A DNA stretch of 24,734 bases from an uncultured Christensenella sp. Its GTDB lineage: Bacteria; Bacillota; Clostridia; Christensenellales; Pumilibacteraceae. The translations under genes and the position numbers were made by a program. The notes below the pieces were generated by a model. That model searched no databases, was not told the origin of the DNA, and saw nothing but the letters and a program-made list of their open reading frames with translations. The stretch spans positions 1 to 24,734 of the forward strand of contig CAJUBY010000028.1 of assembly GCA_910585055.1 (NCBI GenBank), in the 5' to 3' direction. Below are positions 17,889 through 24,734 of this stretch, in pieces. Position 1 is the first letter of the stretch, and each line of letters opens with the position of its first letter.

Positions 17889-18968
17889 ATGAGCTCGTAC
17901 TTCGACGAACGCAACGAAAAAACATTGGCGGAGATCGACGCCGTACTCGACACATTGCCCGACTTTGCACGGGAATTCAACGTCGGTATATCCATGCGAA
18001 CGATGCCGCTGACAAGGCTCGGATATCTAAGAGATATTCGGGTCTTTTGCGATTATCTTTCCAAAAAAAAGTTTAAAGGAACGGATCCCGCCGACCTGAC
18101 CGTGGACGATCTTGCCAAGGTAACGCCCGCCGACGTGGAAGCTTTTATCGACTATCTGTCATCGTACACGGTAAACGGAAAGAAACATATTTGCAAAGAA
18201 CATGCGAAAGAACGCAAGGTCTCTTCGCTACGTACACTGTTCAAGTATTTTTACAAACGCGAAAAACTCGGAAACGACGTTATGACAAAAGTCGATTCAC
18301 CGAAAATTCATCTGAAACCGATAGTCAGGCTGGACGTCAACGAAGTAGCCGATATACTGGACGAAGCCGAATCCGGCGACAGTCTTACCGGCAGGCAGAA
18401 AAGCTTTCACGACATTACGGCGGTACGCGACGAAGCGATGCTATCGCTGTTTCTAGGTACGGGCATTCGAATAAGCGAATGCGTAGGGCTCGATCGCAAC
18501 GACATTAATTTCGAAGACAACAGCTTTGCCGTCACGCGTAAAGGCGGAAACACATCTGTCCTGTATTTCTCGGAAGAAGTGGCTGACGCGTTACGCCGCT
18601 ATATCGACTGGTTGGACGGTCAGATCACAGATAAAACACCGTTCGGAAAACGCATTTACGACCGGGACGCACTGTTTATATCCAACAAAGGCGGACGCAT
18701 GACACCGCGCGCCGTTCAGCTTATGGTAAAAAAATACGCCAAAGCAATTACGCCGTTTAAAAAAATAACTCCTCATAAGCTCCGCAGTACTTACGGTACA
18801 AATCTGTATCACGAAACCCACGACATATTCGTGGTTGCCGACGTACTCGGACATAAAGACGTAAATACCACACGCAAGCATTACGCCGCAATGAGCGAAG
18901 ACATACGTAAAGACGTAGTAAACAAAGTAAAACTCCGCGATAAAGACGGCGACGGCGGCGAACAATGA
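17889..18968 (+). CDS. Tyrosine recombinase (XerC/D-like)
   Basis: 359 residues. An N-terminal SAM-like core-binding domain (about 30-125) precedes a catalytic domain. All expected active-site residues are present: R194 in GTGIRISE, K218 in TRKGGN, H296 and R299 in PHKLRST, H322 in LGHKD, and the nucleophile Y332 in KHYAA. This is a complete, probably active enzyme that cuts and rejoins DNA through a 3'-phosphotyrosine link. It is somewhat longer than the usual XerC/XerD (about 300), mainly through an extended N-terminus and inserts near 95-110 and 160-175. It begins 24 bp after the PadR gene with only a weak AAAGAAG ribosome site. It overlaps the next gene by 4 bp. No att sites, phage genes or excisionase lie nearby, so housekeeping dimer resolution or local inversion are both open. 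Confidence 0.9.
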   Translation: MSSYFDERNEKTLAEIDAVLDTLPDFAREFNVGISMRTMPLTRLGYLRDIRVFCDYLSKKKFKGTDPADLTVDDLAKVTPADVEAFIDYLSSYTVNGKKHICKEHAKERKVSSLRTLFKYFYKREKLGNDVMTKVDSPKIHLKPIVRLDVNEVADILDEAESGDSLTGRQKSFHDITAVRDEAMLSLFLGTGIRISECVGLDRNDINFEDNSFAVTRKGGNTSVLYFSEEVADALRRYIDWLDGQITDKTPFGKRIYDRDALFISNKGGRMTPRAVQLMVKKYAKAITPFKKITPHKLRSTYGTNLYHETHDIFVVADVLGHKDVNTTRKHYAAMSEDIRKDVVNKVKLRDKDGDGGEQ

Positions 18969-19360
18969 CGGACGTCTGTTATATAGTGAACGATCCCGAA
19001 CGTGCGCTCATCGCCGATTTGTTTCTCGATTTTCTGGGACTTGACCGCGCTTCGCAAAGTTACCGCCGCATTAGAAACGCTGTGTTGTTACTGTCCGTCG
19101 ATATCAACGATTTCGAAACGGCGTGCGGCAAGATAGCAGAACTCGAAAATACATCGCAGTCCGATATAGCACACGATATAAAACACACTTTATGCGGTCT
19201 CGGCTCACCTGTCGACGAGCTGTTCGACAGGCGGTACGGCACGCCCTACCGAGACGGTACCGGCGGTATCGGATTTATGCCGCATACCAAAGACCATGCG
19301 GATACCGTCGCATTTCTAGGCAAAACTCTGCTCTATATAATGAGATCGAATTATATTTGA
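18965..19360 (+). CDS. Small protein resembling the Spo0A C-terminal DNA-binding domain
   Basis: 131 residues, start ATG overlapping the recombinase stop (ATGA), so probably translationally coupled. Residues about 20-72 align by eye with the Spo0A effector domain: LG followed by a Tyr (SYRRIRNAV against GYLYLREAI), a DINDF against DIELL, and IAELENTSQS..IKHTL against IAKKFNTTAS..IRHAI. The last 30 residues (TKDHADTVAFLGKTL) resemble the closing Spo0A helix. Spo0A itself has an N-terminal receiver domain; none is here, so phosphorylation control would be absent. The alignment comes from memory of B. subtilis Spo0A, not from a search. If it fails, this is an unrecognised helical protein. A terminator follows 6 bp after the stop. 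Confidence 0.55.
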   Translation: MTDVCYIVNDPERALIADLFLDFLGLDRASQSYRRIRNAVLLLSVDINDFETACGKIAELENTSQSDIAHDIKHTLCGLGSPVDELFDRRYGTPYRDGTGGIGFMPHTKDHADTVAFLGKTLLYIMRSNYI

Positions 19361-19365
19361 TACCA

Positions 19366-19398
19366 AAAAAGAACGGACATATTCGTTCCGTTCTTTTT
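19366..19398. terminator. Bidirectional terminator between convergent operons
   Basis: AAAAAGAACGGA (19366-19377) pairs perfectly with TCCGTTCTTTTT (19387-19398) around a 9-nt loop. T-runs occur on both strands, so it can end the PadR-recombinase operon and the converging thrS transcript, whose stop lies at 19452. Confidence 0.9.
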
Positions 19399-19451
19399 GC
19401 TTATACTCATTAAAGATCCGCTATTACGTTTCCGTGTGCGGAATTGCGTAG

Positions 19452-21386
19452 CTAATTTACAGCTTTGGTATCTATCTCATCTCGTATTTTTGCGTAAAAT
19501 TCGCCGAAACTCATTTTACCCATATCGTCGTTGCGGTGGCGCACGGACACAACGCTCTCCTCCGCTTCCTTATCGCCTATTATGAGCATATACGGCACCT
19601 TATCGACCTGCGCCTCGCGTATTTTATATCCTATCTTTTCGTTGCGGTTGTCCGCCGTCGCCAGTATTCCGCGGCGCTTGAGTTCTGCGGTTATTTCATT
19701 GCATTTTACCGCAGTACGTTCCGTAAGCGAGAGCACGCGCACCTGCTCGGGCGATATCCAAAGCGGAAACGCGCCGCCGAATTTTTCTATCAGCAAAGCG
19801 AGCGTACGCTCGTAGCAGCCTATAGAGCTGCGGTGGATTATATACGGAGTCTTTTTTTCGCCGTTTTCATCAACATAAGTCATATCGAAACGTTCGGCAA
19901 GGAACATATCGACCTGGATAGTAAGCAATGTATCGACTTTTCCGTAAACGTTTCTCGACTGTATATCGAGTTTGGGACCGTAAAACGCCGCTTCACCTAT
20001 TCCTTCGACATACTCGACGCCGAGATCGTCGAGTATATGTTTCATGGTTTCTTCCGCTTCCTTCCACTTTTTGGGCTCGTTGATATATTTTTCCTTGTCT
20101 TTGGGATCCCAACGCGAAAACCTGTAAAATATATCGTCGCGCAGACCGAAAGTATTGAGCATAAATTCGCAGAGATCCAAACACCCCTTAAACTCGTTTT
20201 CCAACTGCTCCGGCGTACATATTATATGTCCGTCGGCAAGCGTAAACTGTCGCACGCGTATAAGACCGTGCATTTCGCCGCTGGCTTCCTTGCGGAACAG
20301 CGTGCTTGTTTCCGCATATCTGCACGGCAGATCGCGATAGCTTTTTAACCCGTTTTTATATATCATATATTGAAACGGACACGTCATAGGACGAAGTGCA
20401 AGCACTTCGTCGTCCATAACTTCGTCGCCTATAATAAACATGCCGTCGCGGTAATGATCCCAGTGCCCGCTGAGTTTGTACAGATCGCTCTTTGCCATAT
20501 ACGGCGTTTTGGTGAGCATATATCCGCGGCGCTCTTCTTCGTCTTCGACAAAACGCTGCATTATCTGCATCATTTTAGCGCCCTTGGGCATTAAAAGCGG
20601 CAGTCCCTGTCCTACGCGCTCTTCGGTCATAAACAGCTGCAGATCTCTGCCGAGTTTATTATGGTCGCGTTTTTTCGCTTCCGCGATCTTCGCCAAATAC
20701 TCCTCGACTTCCGATTTCTTTTCAAACGCGACGCCGTAAATACGCGTGAGCATTTTATTGTGCTCGTCGCCTTTCCAGTACGCGCCGGCAAGCTGAACGA
20801 GCTTTATATGTTTGACCTTTCCTGTGCTGGGCAAATGCGGTCCGCGGCACAGATCGACGAAATTACCCTGACGATAAAACGTTATCTTGCTGCGCGCAGG
20901 CAATTCTTCTATAAGCTGCATTTTATACGATTCGTTATAGCCTTGCATCTGCGACAACGCCGCTTTGCGCGTAACGACCTCGCGCTCTATAGGAAAATCC
21001 GCCGCTATGATCTGCTTCATTTCGTTTTCGACTGCCTCGAGATCGTCCATCGTGATGGCAAACGGCAAGTCTACATCGTAATAAAAGCCCGTCGCCGTAG
21101 CAGGACCGATTGCAAGCTGCGCCGCAGGATATACGTTTTTTATTGCCTGAGCGAGTATATGCGACGCGGTATGCCGGTAAATCTCCCGCCCTTCTTCGTC
21201 GCGGTATGTCAATATCTCCAATTTGCAATCGCTTTCTATCGGACTTTTAAGATCGATAAGTTCGCCGTTCGCCTTGGCGGCAAGCGCGGCGCGCCAAAGA
21301 TTTTCGCTTATGTTCTTTGCGATCTGCTCGGCTGTAGTTCCGCGTTCCGCATCGATAACGCTGCCGTCTTTAAGTGTTATATTCAT
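19452..21386 (-). CDS. thrS: Threonyl-tRNA synthetase
   Basis: 644 residues from the ATG at 21386, chosen because GGAGGAG ends 2 nt upstream and the protein then starts directly with the TGS domain (MNITLKDGS). The longer frame back to 21419 would read through the T-box terminator and adds nothing conserved. Order: TGS (about 1-60), editing/SAD domain with HTASHILAQ (HxxxH) and the DLCRGPH Cys, class II catalytic core with RPMTCP, FRKEASGEMHGL, ADGHI and IHRSSIGCYER, and the C-terminal anticodon-binding domain from about WISPEQVRVL. The zinc-ligand Cys and two His are present. It charges tRNA-Thr in the cytoplasm. The T-box in its leader makes expression rise when uncharged tRNA-Thr accumulates. 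Confidence 0.98.
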   Translation of the reverse strand: MNITLKDGSVIDAERGTTAEQIAKNISENLWRAALAAKANGELIDLKSPIESDCKLEILTYRDEEGREIYRHTASHILAQAIKNVYPAAQLAIGPATATGFYYDVDLPFAITMDDLEAVENEMKQIIAADFPIEREVVTRKAALSQMQGYNESYKMQLIEELPARSKITFYRQGNFVDLCRGPHLPSTGKVKHIKLVQLAGAYWKGDEHNKMLTRIYGVAFEKKSEVEEYLAKIAEAKKRDHNKLGRDLQLFMTEERVGQGLPLLMPKGAKMMQIMQRFVEDEEERRGYMLTKTPYMAKSDLYKLSGHWDHYRDGMFIIGDEVMDDEVLALRPMTCPFQYMIYKNGLKSYRDLPCRYAETSTLFRKEASGEMHGLIRVRQFTLADGHIICTPEQLENEFKGCLDLCEFMLNTFGLRDDIFYRFSRWDPKDKEKYINEPKKWKEAEETMKHILDDLGVEYVEGIGEAAFYGPKLDIQSRNVYGKVDTLLTIQVDMFLAERFDMTYVDENGEKKTPYIIHRSSIGCYERTLALLIEKFGGAFPLWISPEQVRVLSLTERTAVKCNEITAELKRRGILATADNRNEKIGYKIREAQVDKVPYMLIIGDKEAEESVVSVRHRNDDMGKMSFGEFYAKIRDEIDTKAVN

Positions 21387-21396
21387 AACTCCTCCG

Positions 21397-21617
21397 AAAA
21401 AATAAAAACGCCTTAACATACGTTAAGGACGATTTGCTGTCGTGGTTCCACCTTACTTCGCGTCGGCACGCCGAACGCCTTGTTTCTTGCATACGGCAAG
21501 CCGCTTCCTGACTGCAACGGCGGTTTCGCTTGGCGTAGGTCATACAGGGTTTTCAGCTGCTCCCTGCTCTCTGCAAATCGCATACGCGGCTACTTGTCCG
21601 TTCCGGAATATTAGATT
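21397..21617 (-). promoter_or_regulatory. Threonine T-box riboswitch of thrS
   Basis: On the minus strand the 14-nt T-box AAGGTGGAACCACG lies at 21441-21454. Stem I base AACGG (21598-21602) pairs with CCGTT (21516-21520). The specifier loop has AGTA on its 5' side (21591-21594) and ACC, a threonine codon, at 21522-21524, followed by a G. The next helix is GCGTA/TACGC (21583-21587 with 21533-21537), and AGAGAG follows further up. The antiterminator pairs AAGG and ACG of the T-box with CGTCCTT (21425-21431) around the bulge TGGAACC. That same CCTT also forms the terminator. The specifier matches the gene downstream. Confidence 0.95.
21398..21428 (-). terminator. T-box regulated terminator ahead of thrS
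   Basis: Minus strand CCTTAAC (21422-21428) pairs with GTTAAGG (21411-21417) around a 4-nt loop, followed by a T-rich run down to about 21398. Its 5' arm is shared with the antiterminator, giving the on/off choice. Confidence 0.85.
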
Positions 21618-21623
21618 ATTCAA

Positions 21624-21652
21624 ATTTTACCACCGCGCGGCGGTTTTGTCAA
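21624..21652 (-). promoter_or_regulatory. Promoter of the thrS transcript
   Basis: Minus strand: perfect TTGACA (21647-21652), 17-bp spacer, TAAAAT (21624-21629, 5/6). The predicted start near 21617 is where the T-box leader begins. Confidence 0.87.
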
Positions 21653-21682
21653 GCAATTCGGCATGATAATTATTAAAACATC

Positions 21683-21703
21683 GGCACTGAAAATCAGTGT
21701 GCC
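21683..21703 (-). terminator. Weak hairpin at the end of the TVP38-like gene
   Basis: CACTGA (21685-21690) pairs with TCAGTG (21694-21699) around three A, and GGC/GCC extends the stem past one bulged base. It overlaps the stop codon. On the minus strand only four T follow, after a 6-nt gap, so termination would be inefficient. Confidence 0.3.
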
Positions 21704-22545
21704 CTGCGTTTTTCGATCTTGGATTTGATACCGCTTACGACTACAAACAGAACAAACAGCAAGCATGCTATCGAAATCCATACAGGTATCCCCCAGCCGC
21801 TGAACGGAATAACGCCGCTGCCCAGATATGCCGTAAGACCTATCATTACCGGACGAGTTATAAGGCAGATAACAGTAAAATAAGCATACGACATGGTTGT
21901 TATCCCTGCTATCATGCAAAGCATATCGTCCGGAAACGCCGGGAACAACAGCATTATTATAAATAGGAACCTGCCCTTTTCGTTGAGGATAGCCGCGTAC
22001 TTTTCGGTATTTTCCGCACCGAACATCCAGTTGCACAGCTTACGTCCGAATACTTTACCCAACATAAACGATATAAGCGAACCGATGATCGTACCTATGA
22101 CCGAAAGCAGAAAACTGTATGTCGCACCGTATATCGCAACTCCCAGCAATATAGTCACCGCTTCCGGTATGGGCAGTACCACGACTTGGAATACGGTAAG
22201 CCCTATAAATATGGCGACGCCCCAAAATCCGCTGCCGCGTATGTACTCCGCAAGCGCGTCGAAATCCTCGAACTTATCGCTCAGTCCCGTCGCGGTATAC
22301 GCTACGTAACCGCACACTACAGTTATTATAAGCGCAACGGCAACCAACAGCGTACGGGAAACATGACTGTGTTTTTCGGCGTCCACAATACAGTAAAGCG
22401 GCGCGCAGACCGATACAGCCGCGACGGAAATGTAATACATTACCGGGCTTCTTCCGCGCATATATATTTCGCACAGTATTGTCATACCTATGCACAAAAT
22501 GCAGACAGCGATCTTACAGACGGCAGTCTTGTTTACAGCCTTCAC
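21694..22545 (-). CDS. TVP38/TMEM64-family (VTT domain) membrane protein
   Basis: 283 residues, multi-pass. About seven hydrophobic segments are visible. The central VTT (SNARE-associated/DedA-like) domain shows the re-entrant-loop features of the family: PIPEAVTILLGVAIYG, a glycine-rich GTIIGSLISFMLGKVFG segment, and LLFPAFPDDMLCMIAG followed by ITRPVMIG. The extra N-terminal helices (about 8-85) are longer than in minimal members. DedA/TVP38 proteins are linked to lipid scrambling and membrane homeostasis, but the role of this one is unknown. The start is GTG at 22545 with no Shine-Dalgarno; a TATAAT ends 6 nt upstream, so a leaderless start is possible. It follows rnhA by 45 bp on the same strand. 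Confidence 0.85.
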   Translation of the reverse strand: MKAVNKTAVCKIAVCILCIGMTILCEIYMRGRSPVMYYISVAAVSVCAPLYCIVDAEKHSHVSRTLLVAVALIITVVCGYVAYTATGLSDKFEDFDALAEYIRGSGFWGVAIFIGLTVFQVVVLPIPEAVTILLGVAIYGATYSFLLSVIGTIIGSLISFMLGKVFGRKLCNWMFGAENTEKYAAILNEKGRFLFIIMLLFPAFPDDMLCMIAGITTMSYAYFTVICLITRPVMIGLTAYLGSGVIPFSGWGIPVWISIACLLFVLFVVVSGIKSKIEKRRAH

Positions 22546-22590
22546 ATATATATTATATGCACGTTCGGGAAATTTATAGTGGTAACGCCT

Positions 22591-23043
22591 TCAAAGCTTG
22601 GTTATTTCCTCACGCGCTATCTTATCGCATTTGTTATTGTACTCATTGTCGGCATGTCCCTTTACCTTGATAAAAGTAACTTCATGCCGTTTCATTTCTT
22701 TTAAAAGTTCCAACCAAAGATCCTTGTTTTTAACGGGTTTATTGTCCGCGGTGGTCCAGCCGCGCGCCTGCCAGCCGCGCAGCCAACCCTGTTCTACCGC
22801 ATTTACAAGATAAGCGGAATCGGAATACAGCCTGACCGCGCATCCGTACTTAAGCGCGGCAAGCCCTTTGACCGCCGCCAAAACTTCCATCCGGTTGTTT
22901 GTAGTTTCCGCATCGCCGCCCGACACCGTTTTTTCCGAACCGCCGCAAAGCAGAACGGCGCACCAACCTCCCTTACCGGGATTGCCGCTGCATGCTCCGT
23001 CGGTATAAATATCCACAGACCGTAATTTGTTATTTATATCCAT
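22591..23043 (-). CDS. rnhA: Ribonuclease HI
   Basis: 150 residues from the ATG at 23043, which has GGAG 9 nt upstream. A longer frame opening with GTG at 23109 lacks a ribosome site and adds 22 non-conserved residues. The catalytic acidic set is complete: D15 in YTDGACSGNPGKGG, E53 in NNRMEV, D75 in YSDSAY, and D140 in NKCDKIA, with the conserved H130 in VKGHAD. It cuts the RNA strand of RNA-DNA hybrids (R-loops, primers) in the cytoplasm. The basic handle region seen in E. coli is present around WLRGWQARGW. Length is normal. The plus-strand tRNA-Trp gene is divergent from it. Confidence 0.96.
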   Translation of the reverse strand: MDINNKLRSVDIYTDGACSGNPGKGGWCAVLLCGGSEKTVSGGDAETTNNRMEVLAAVKGLAALKYGCAVRLYSDSAYLVNAVEQGWLRGWQARGWTTADNKPVKNKDLWLELLKEMKRHEVTFIKVKGHADNEYNNKCDKIAREEITKL

Positions 23044-23119
23044 AATACCCGTCTCCGATCGTCCGGTCTCGCCGCACCGGACAGAACTTATATTTTTTTT
23101 GTAAAACACGCTTAAATCA

Positions 23120-23148
23120 TTGACTTCGCCGTAACGAAATGATAATAT
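23120..23148 (+). promoter_or_regulatory. Promoter of the tRNA-Trp gene
   Basis: TTGACT (23120-23125), 17-bp spacer, TAATAT (23143-23148). The predicted start is near 23155, just before the mature tRNA at 23159. Confidence 0.7.
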
Positions 23149-23158
23149 GTATATGTTT

Positions 23159-23234
23159 AGGGGCGTAGCTCAGTTGGTAGAGTCGCGGTCTCCAAAACCG
23201 TTGGTCGCGTGTTCGAGTCGCGTCGCCCCTGCCA
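23159..23234 (+). tRNA. trnW: tRNA-Trp (anticodon CCA)
   Basis: A complete cloverleaf of 76 nt. The acceptor stem AGGGGCG pairs with CGCCCCT over 7 bp. The D-arm is GCTC/GAGT. The anticodon stem GCGGT/ACCGT encloses the loop CTCCAAA with anticodon CCA. The T-loop TTCGAGT is standard. Discriminator G73 and a genomically encoded CCA end the gene. The overall sequence closely follows bacterial tRNA-Trp. Confidence 0.97.
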
Positions 23235-23239
23235 AACAC

Positions 23240-23263
23240 AACCCACCCACAGGGTGGGTTTTT
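23240..23263 (+). terminator. Terminator of the tRNA-Trp transcript
   Basis: AACCCACCC (23240-23248) pairs perfectly with GGGTGGGTT (23252-23260) around three bases and is followed by T residues (five in a row from 23259). It starts 5 bp after the tRNA CCA end. Confidence 0.9.
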
Positions 23264-23393
23264 GTTTGCACGGGGCACAGACGAGAACTGCGCCGCATGA
23301 TCTCTTTATCCGGCTCCCATTTCCGTAAAAGAACATTTAACTGCATTCCCGGAAAAACTCTTTTCGGCGCATTGTTCGCCGGACGCTCGGCTT
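23258..23393. repeat. 136-bp direct repeat, copy 1
   Basis: Matches 23460-23594 with two substitutions (TG to CT near 23299) and a 1-nt indel (ATTG against ATG near 23371). It begins at the T-run of the tRNA terminator. Inside are a CGGCG/CGCCG hairpin and a CCG-AAAAGA with TCTTTT-CGG helix. Just past its end, copy 1 continues into TCGGCT-TT-AGCCGA and GCACGCG-ATTTC-CGCGTGC hairpins that copy 2 lacks. No convincing gene. Confidence 0.9.
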
Positions 23394-23459
23394 TAGCCGA
23401 AGTCCGCACGCGATTTCCGCGTGCATTCGCGTCGCCTCATATTACACGTCCACACCGTC

Positions 23460-23594
23460 GTTTTTGTTTGCACGGGGCACAGACGAGAACTGCGCCGCAC
23501 TATCTCTTTATCCGGCTCCCATTTCCGTAAAAGAACATTTAACTGCATTCCCGGAAAAACTCTTTTCGGCGCATGTTCGCCGGACGCTCGGCTT
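23460..23594. repeat. 136-bp direct repeat, copy 2
   Basis: Second copy of the unit at 23258-23393, with 66 bp of unrelated sequence between them. High identity suggests a recent duplication or two insertions of an interspersed repeat. It lies in a gene-free stretch (23264-23621). Confidence 0.9.
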
Positions 23595-23621
23595 ATGCGT
23601 TCGACCTTAATGATATAATAT

Positions 23622-23661
23622 AAAAATCGAAAACGGCATCAATGCACCGCTTTCGATTTTA
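23622..23661. terminator. Bidirectional terminator before the SGNH hydrolase gene
   Basis: AAAATCGAAA (23623-23632) pairs with TTTCGATTTT (23651-23660). One mismatch later CGG (23634-23636) pairs with CCG (23647-23649) around a 10-nt loop. A/T runs flank both sides. It lies 60 bp past the stop of the minus-strand hydrolase gene. Confidence 0.85.
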
Positions 23662-23720
23662 TCATTTTTATCGAGCGAAGTCAATCGTAATACTTCGTTA
23701 TGACGGAATGCAATCTATGA

Positions 23721-24734
23721 TCACGTACGTTTTGTGCCGCGGAAGATATACGAGCGGATAACGCGCGTCCAGACTTTGTATCCGGCGTCGGTCAAGTGCA
23801 TATTATCGGACTTAAAGTATTCGGGTATAGGATTGCCGTTTCTTATAAGTTCGGATTCCAGATCTATTATCGTCACCCAATCCGTCTGCGCGCCGAACTG
23901 CTTCATACCATCTATCAATTTTCCGTACTCCACAGTATACTTACCGTTTGAGTAATTGTTGGGAACGGGCATACTCAAGATATAATAAATTTCCGCTTGA
24001 GGGAAATCCGTATGCATCCTAGTAAGCAGCTTTGCCAATTGTCCGACGGTATCGGCAGCGCTGTCGCCGCCGTTGACGTTGTTTCCGCCAAGGAACATCA
24101 CTATCTTGCTCGGCGCAAACGGTTTGACCAAGCGGTCGTAAGCATACATCCAGTCCGCAACTTTCGTGCCGCCAATTCCGACATTATAGCCTAAAATATC
24201 ACTGCCGAGATCTTCCTGCCATGTATACCAATAATCTATGGAACTCGACCCTACGAGCAATATACCGCCTTTCTCCGCGTTTTTATACTGTTCCGCAAGC
24301 GCCGCTATACGGCCTTCGTACGGAGAAACATATTCGTGTTCTTTCATATCCGCCGCAAAATCCTTTACCGCTTGTTCGTCTGTTTCCGCAAAAATGCGTG
24401 TCAGTTTTACAACACTGTTTTTACCGCCGAGCAATACAACCGCGTCGGCTGTCATGTTTTTGTAAGTATGCCATACGTAACCGTCTATCAGAAACGAATA
24501 CTTACCATTCTCGTTGACTACCGTAAAATTGCAATATGCCGTATTCCCGGGATGAGGCGAAACTATATGACGGTAACCACCCCAATTTTCTCCGTCTGTC
24601 GAAGTCTCCGTAAACAGCTGAAATCCCAGTTGCGATTTATTGTACTCCAGCACGTAACGCGCATATCTTCCGTTACCGCCGACTATGATCTCGCTCTGTC
24701 CCCAGTCTTCGCAGTCGAACAGCTCCGCCGTACC
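23721..24734 (-). CDS. SGNH/GDSL-type hydrolase, N-terminus outside the window (partial)
   Basis: The frame stays open through all 27 codons from the GTG at 24653 to the window edge (it reads GTAELFDCEDWGQSE...), so the gene starts beyond 24734; 337 codons are visible. The C-terminal half is an SGNH esterase domain: block I GSSSID with the nucleophile Ser (about 24235-24255), block II Gly in GIGGT, block III GGNN, and block V DNMH with the catalytic Asp and His (about 23795-23815). The visible N-terminal part looks beta-rich (FTVVNENGKYSFLIDGYVWHTY) and may be a lectin/ConA-like module that binds a glycan. Such combinations often deacetylate polysaccharides or act on esters outside the cell. 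The substrate is unknown. The protein ends close after the His block, as is normal. Confidence 0.88.
   Translation of the reverse strand, partial: GTAELFDCEDWGQSEIIVGGNGRYARYVLEYNKSQLGFQLFTETSTDGENWGGYRHIVSPHPGNTAYCNFTVVNENGKYSFLIDGYVWHTYKNMTADAVVLLGGKNSVVKLTRIFAETDEQAVKDFAADMKEHEYVSPYEGRIAALAEQYKNAEKGGILLVGSSSIDYWYTWQEDLGSDILGYNVGIGGTKVADWMYAYDRLVKPFAPSKIVMFLGGNNVNGGDSAADTVGQLAKLLTRMHTDFPQAEIYYILSMPVPNNYSNGKYTVEYGKLIDGMKQFGAQTDWVTIIDLESELIRNGNPIPEYFKSDNMHLTDAGYKVWTRVIRSYIFRGTKRT

Noticed and set aside
17889..18968. An integrative element or prophage marked by the tyrosine recombinase.
   Set aside because: No att repeats, excisionase, replication or phage genes are seen, and the gene is embedded in an operon with a regulator.
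21538..21540. A first ACC in the T-box leader as the specifier codon.
   Set aside because: It is followed by T and lies beyond the GCGTA/TACGC helix; the ACC at 21522-21524 sits in the loop next to the stem I base and is followed by a purine.
23044..23109. GTG at 23109 as start of ribonuclease HI.
   Set aside because: It has no Shine-Dalgarno and adds a non-conserved extension; ATG at 23043 has GGAG at good spacing.
23147..23530. A 127-codon plus-strand frame across tRNA-Trp and the first repeat.
   Set aside because: It reads through the tRNA and its terminator; the protein has no conserved features.
23258..23594. A CRISPR array.
   Set aside because: There are only two copies, each about 136 bp and separated by 66 bp, with no short repeat-spacer periodicity and no cas genes.

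Overview
The window looks like chromosomal DNA of a low- to mid-GC Gram-positive anaerobe of the Clostridia. The evidence is a clostridial-type 16S rRNA 5' end, a canonical T-box ahead of thrS, KtrAB potassium uptake, an RqcP-type S4 protein, a PadR regulator and a Spo0A-like DNA-binding domain. The exact lineage is inference; an uncultured gut Christensenellales-type organism would fit. No plasmid, phage or CRISPR signature is visible.

Layout. (1) 1-420: the 5' end of a 16S rRNA gene leaves the window on the minus strand, with a strong rRNA promoter and a divergent promoter for the next operon. (2) 421-3855, plus: rqcP, a fused ispDF, ktrB and ktrA, tightly packed. The first gene seems to be read from a leaderless mRNA. 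(3) 3856-4179: intergenic, with an unexplained inverted-repeat element and a terminator. (4) 4180-15903, minus: one giant gene of about 3,907 codons for a surface protein with signal peptide, ALK/LTK-like glycine-rich domain, a long string of Ig/cadherin-like modules, one C-terminal membrane helix and a cytoplasmic tail. (5) 15904-16217: divergent promoter region with two identical 20-bp repeats over the giant-gene promoter. (6) 16218-19360, plus: a PadR-type regulator carrying four C-terminal membrane helices, a complete tyrosine recombinase, and a small Spo0A-C-like protein overlapping it. (7) 19361-23043: thrS with a threonine T-box, a TVP38/TMEM64-type membrane protein and ribonuclease HI, all minus. 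(8) 23159-23720: tRNA-Trp, its terminator, and a 136-bp sequence present twice. (9) 23721 to the edge, minus: a secreted-type SGNH hydrolase whose start lies outside the window.

The most promising candidate for an undescribed system is 4180-19360. A membrane-anchored DNA-binding regulator is transcribed away from a giant surface protein, and the shared promoter region holds twin operator-like repeats placed as repressor sites would be. A recombinase and a Spo0A-like DNA-binding protein follow the regulator. The natural hypothesis is envelope- or contact-sensing control of adhesin expression. The sequence shows the layout and the repeats; the regulatory link is inference.
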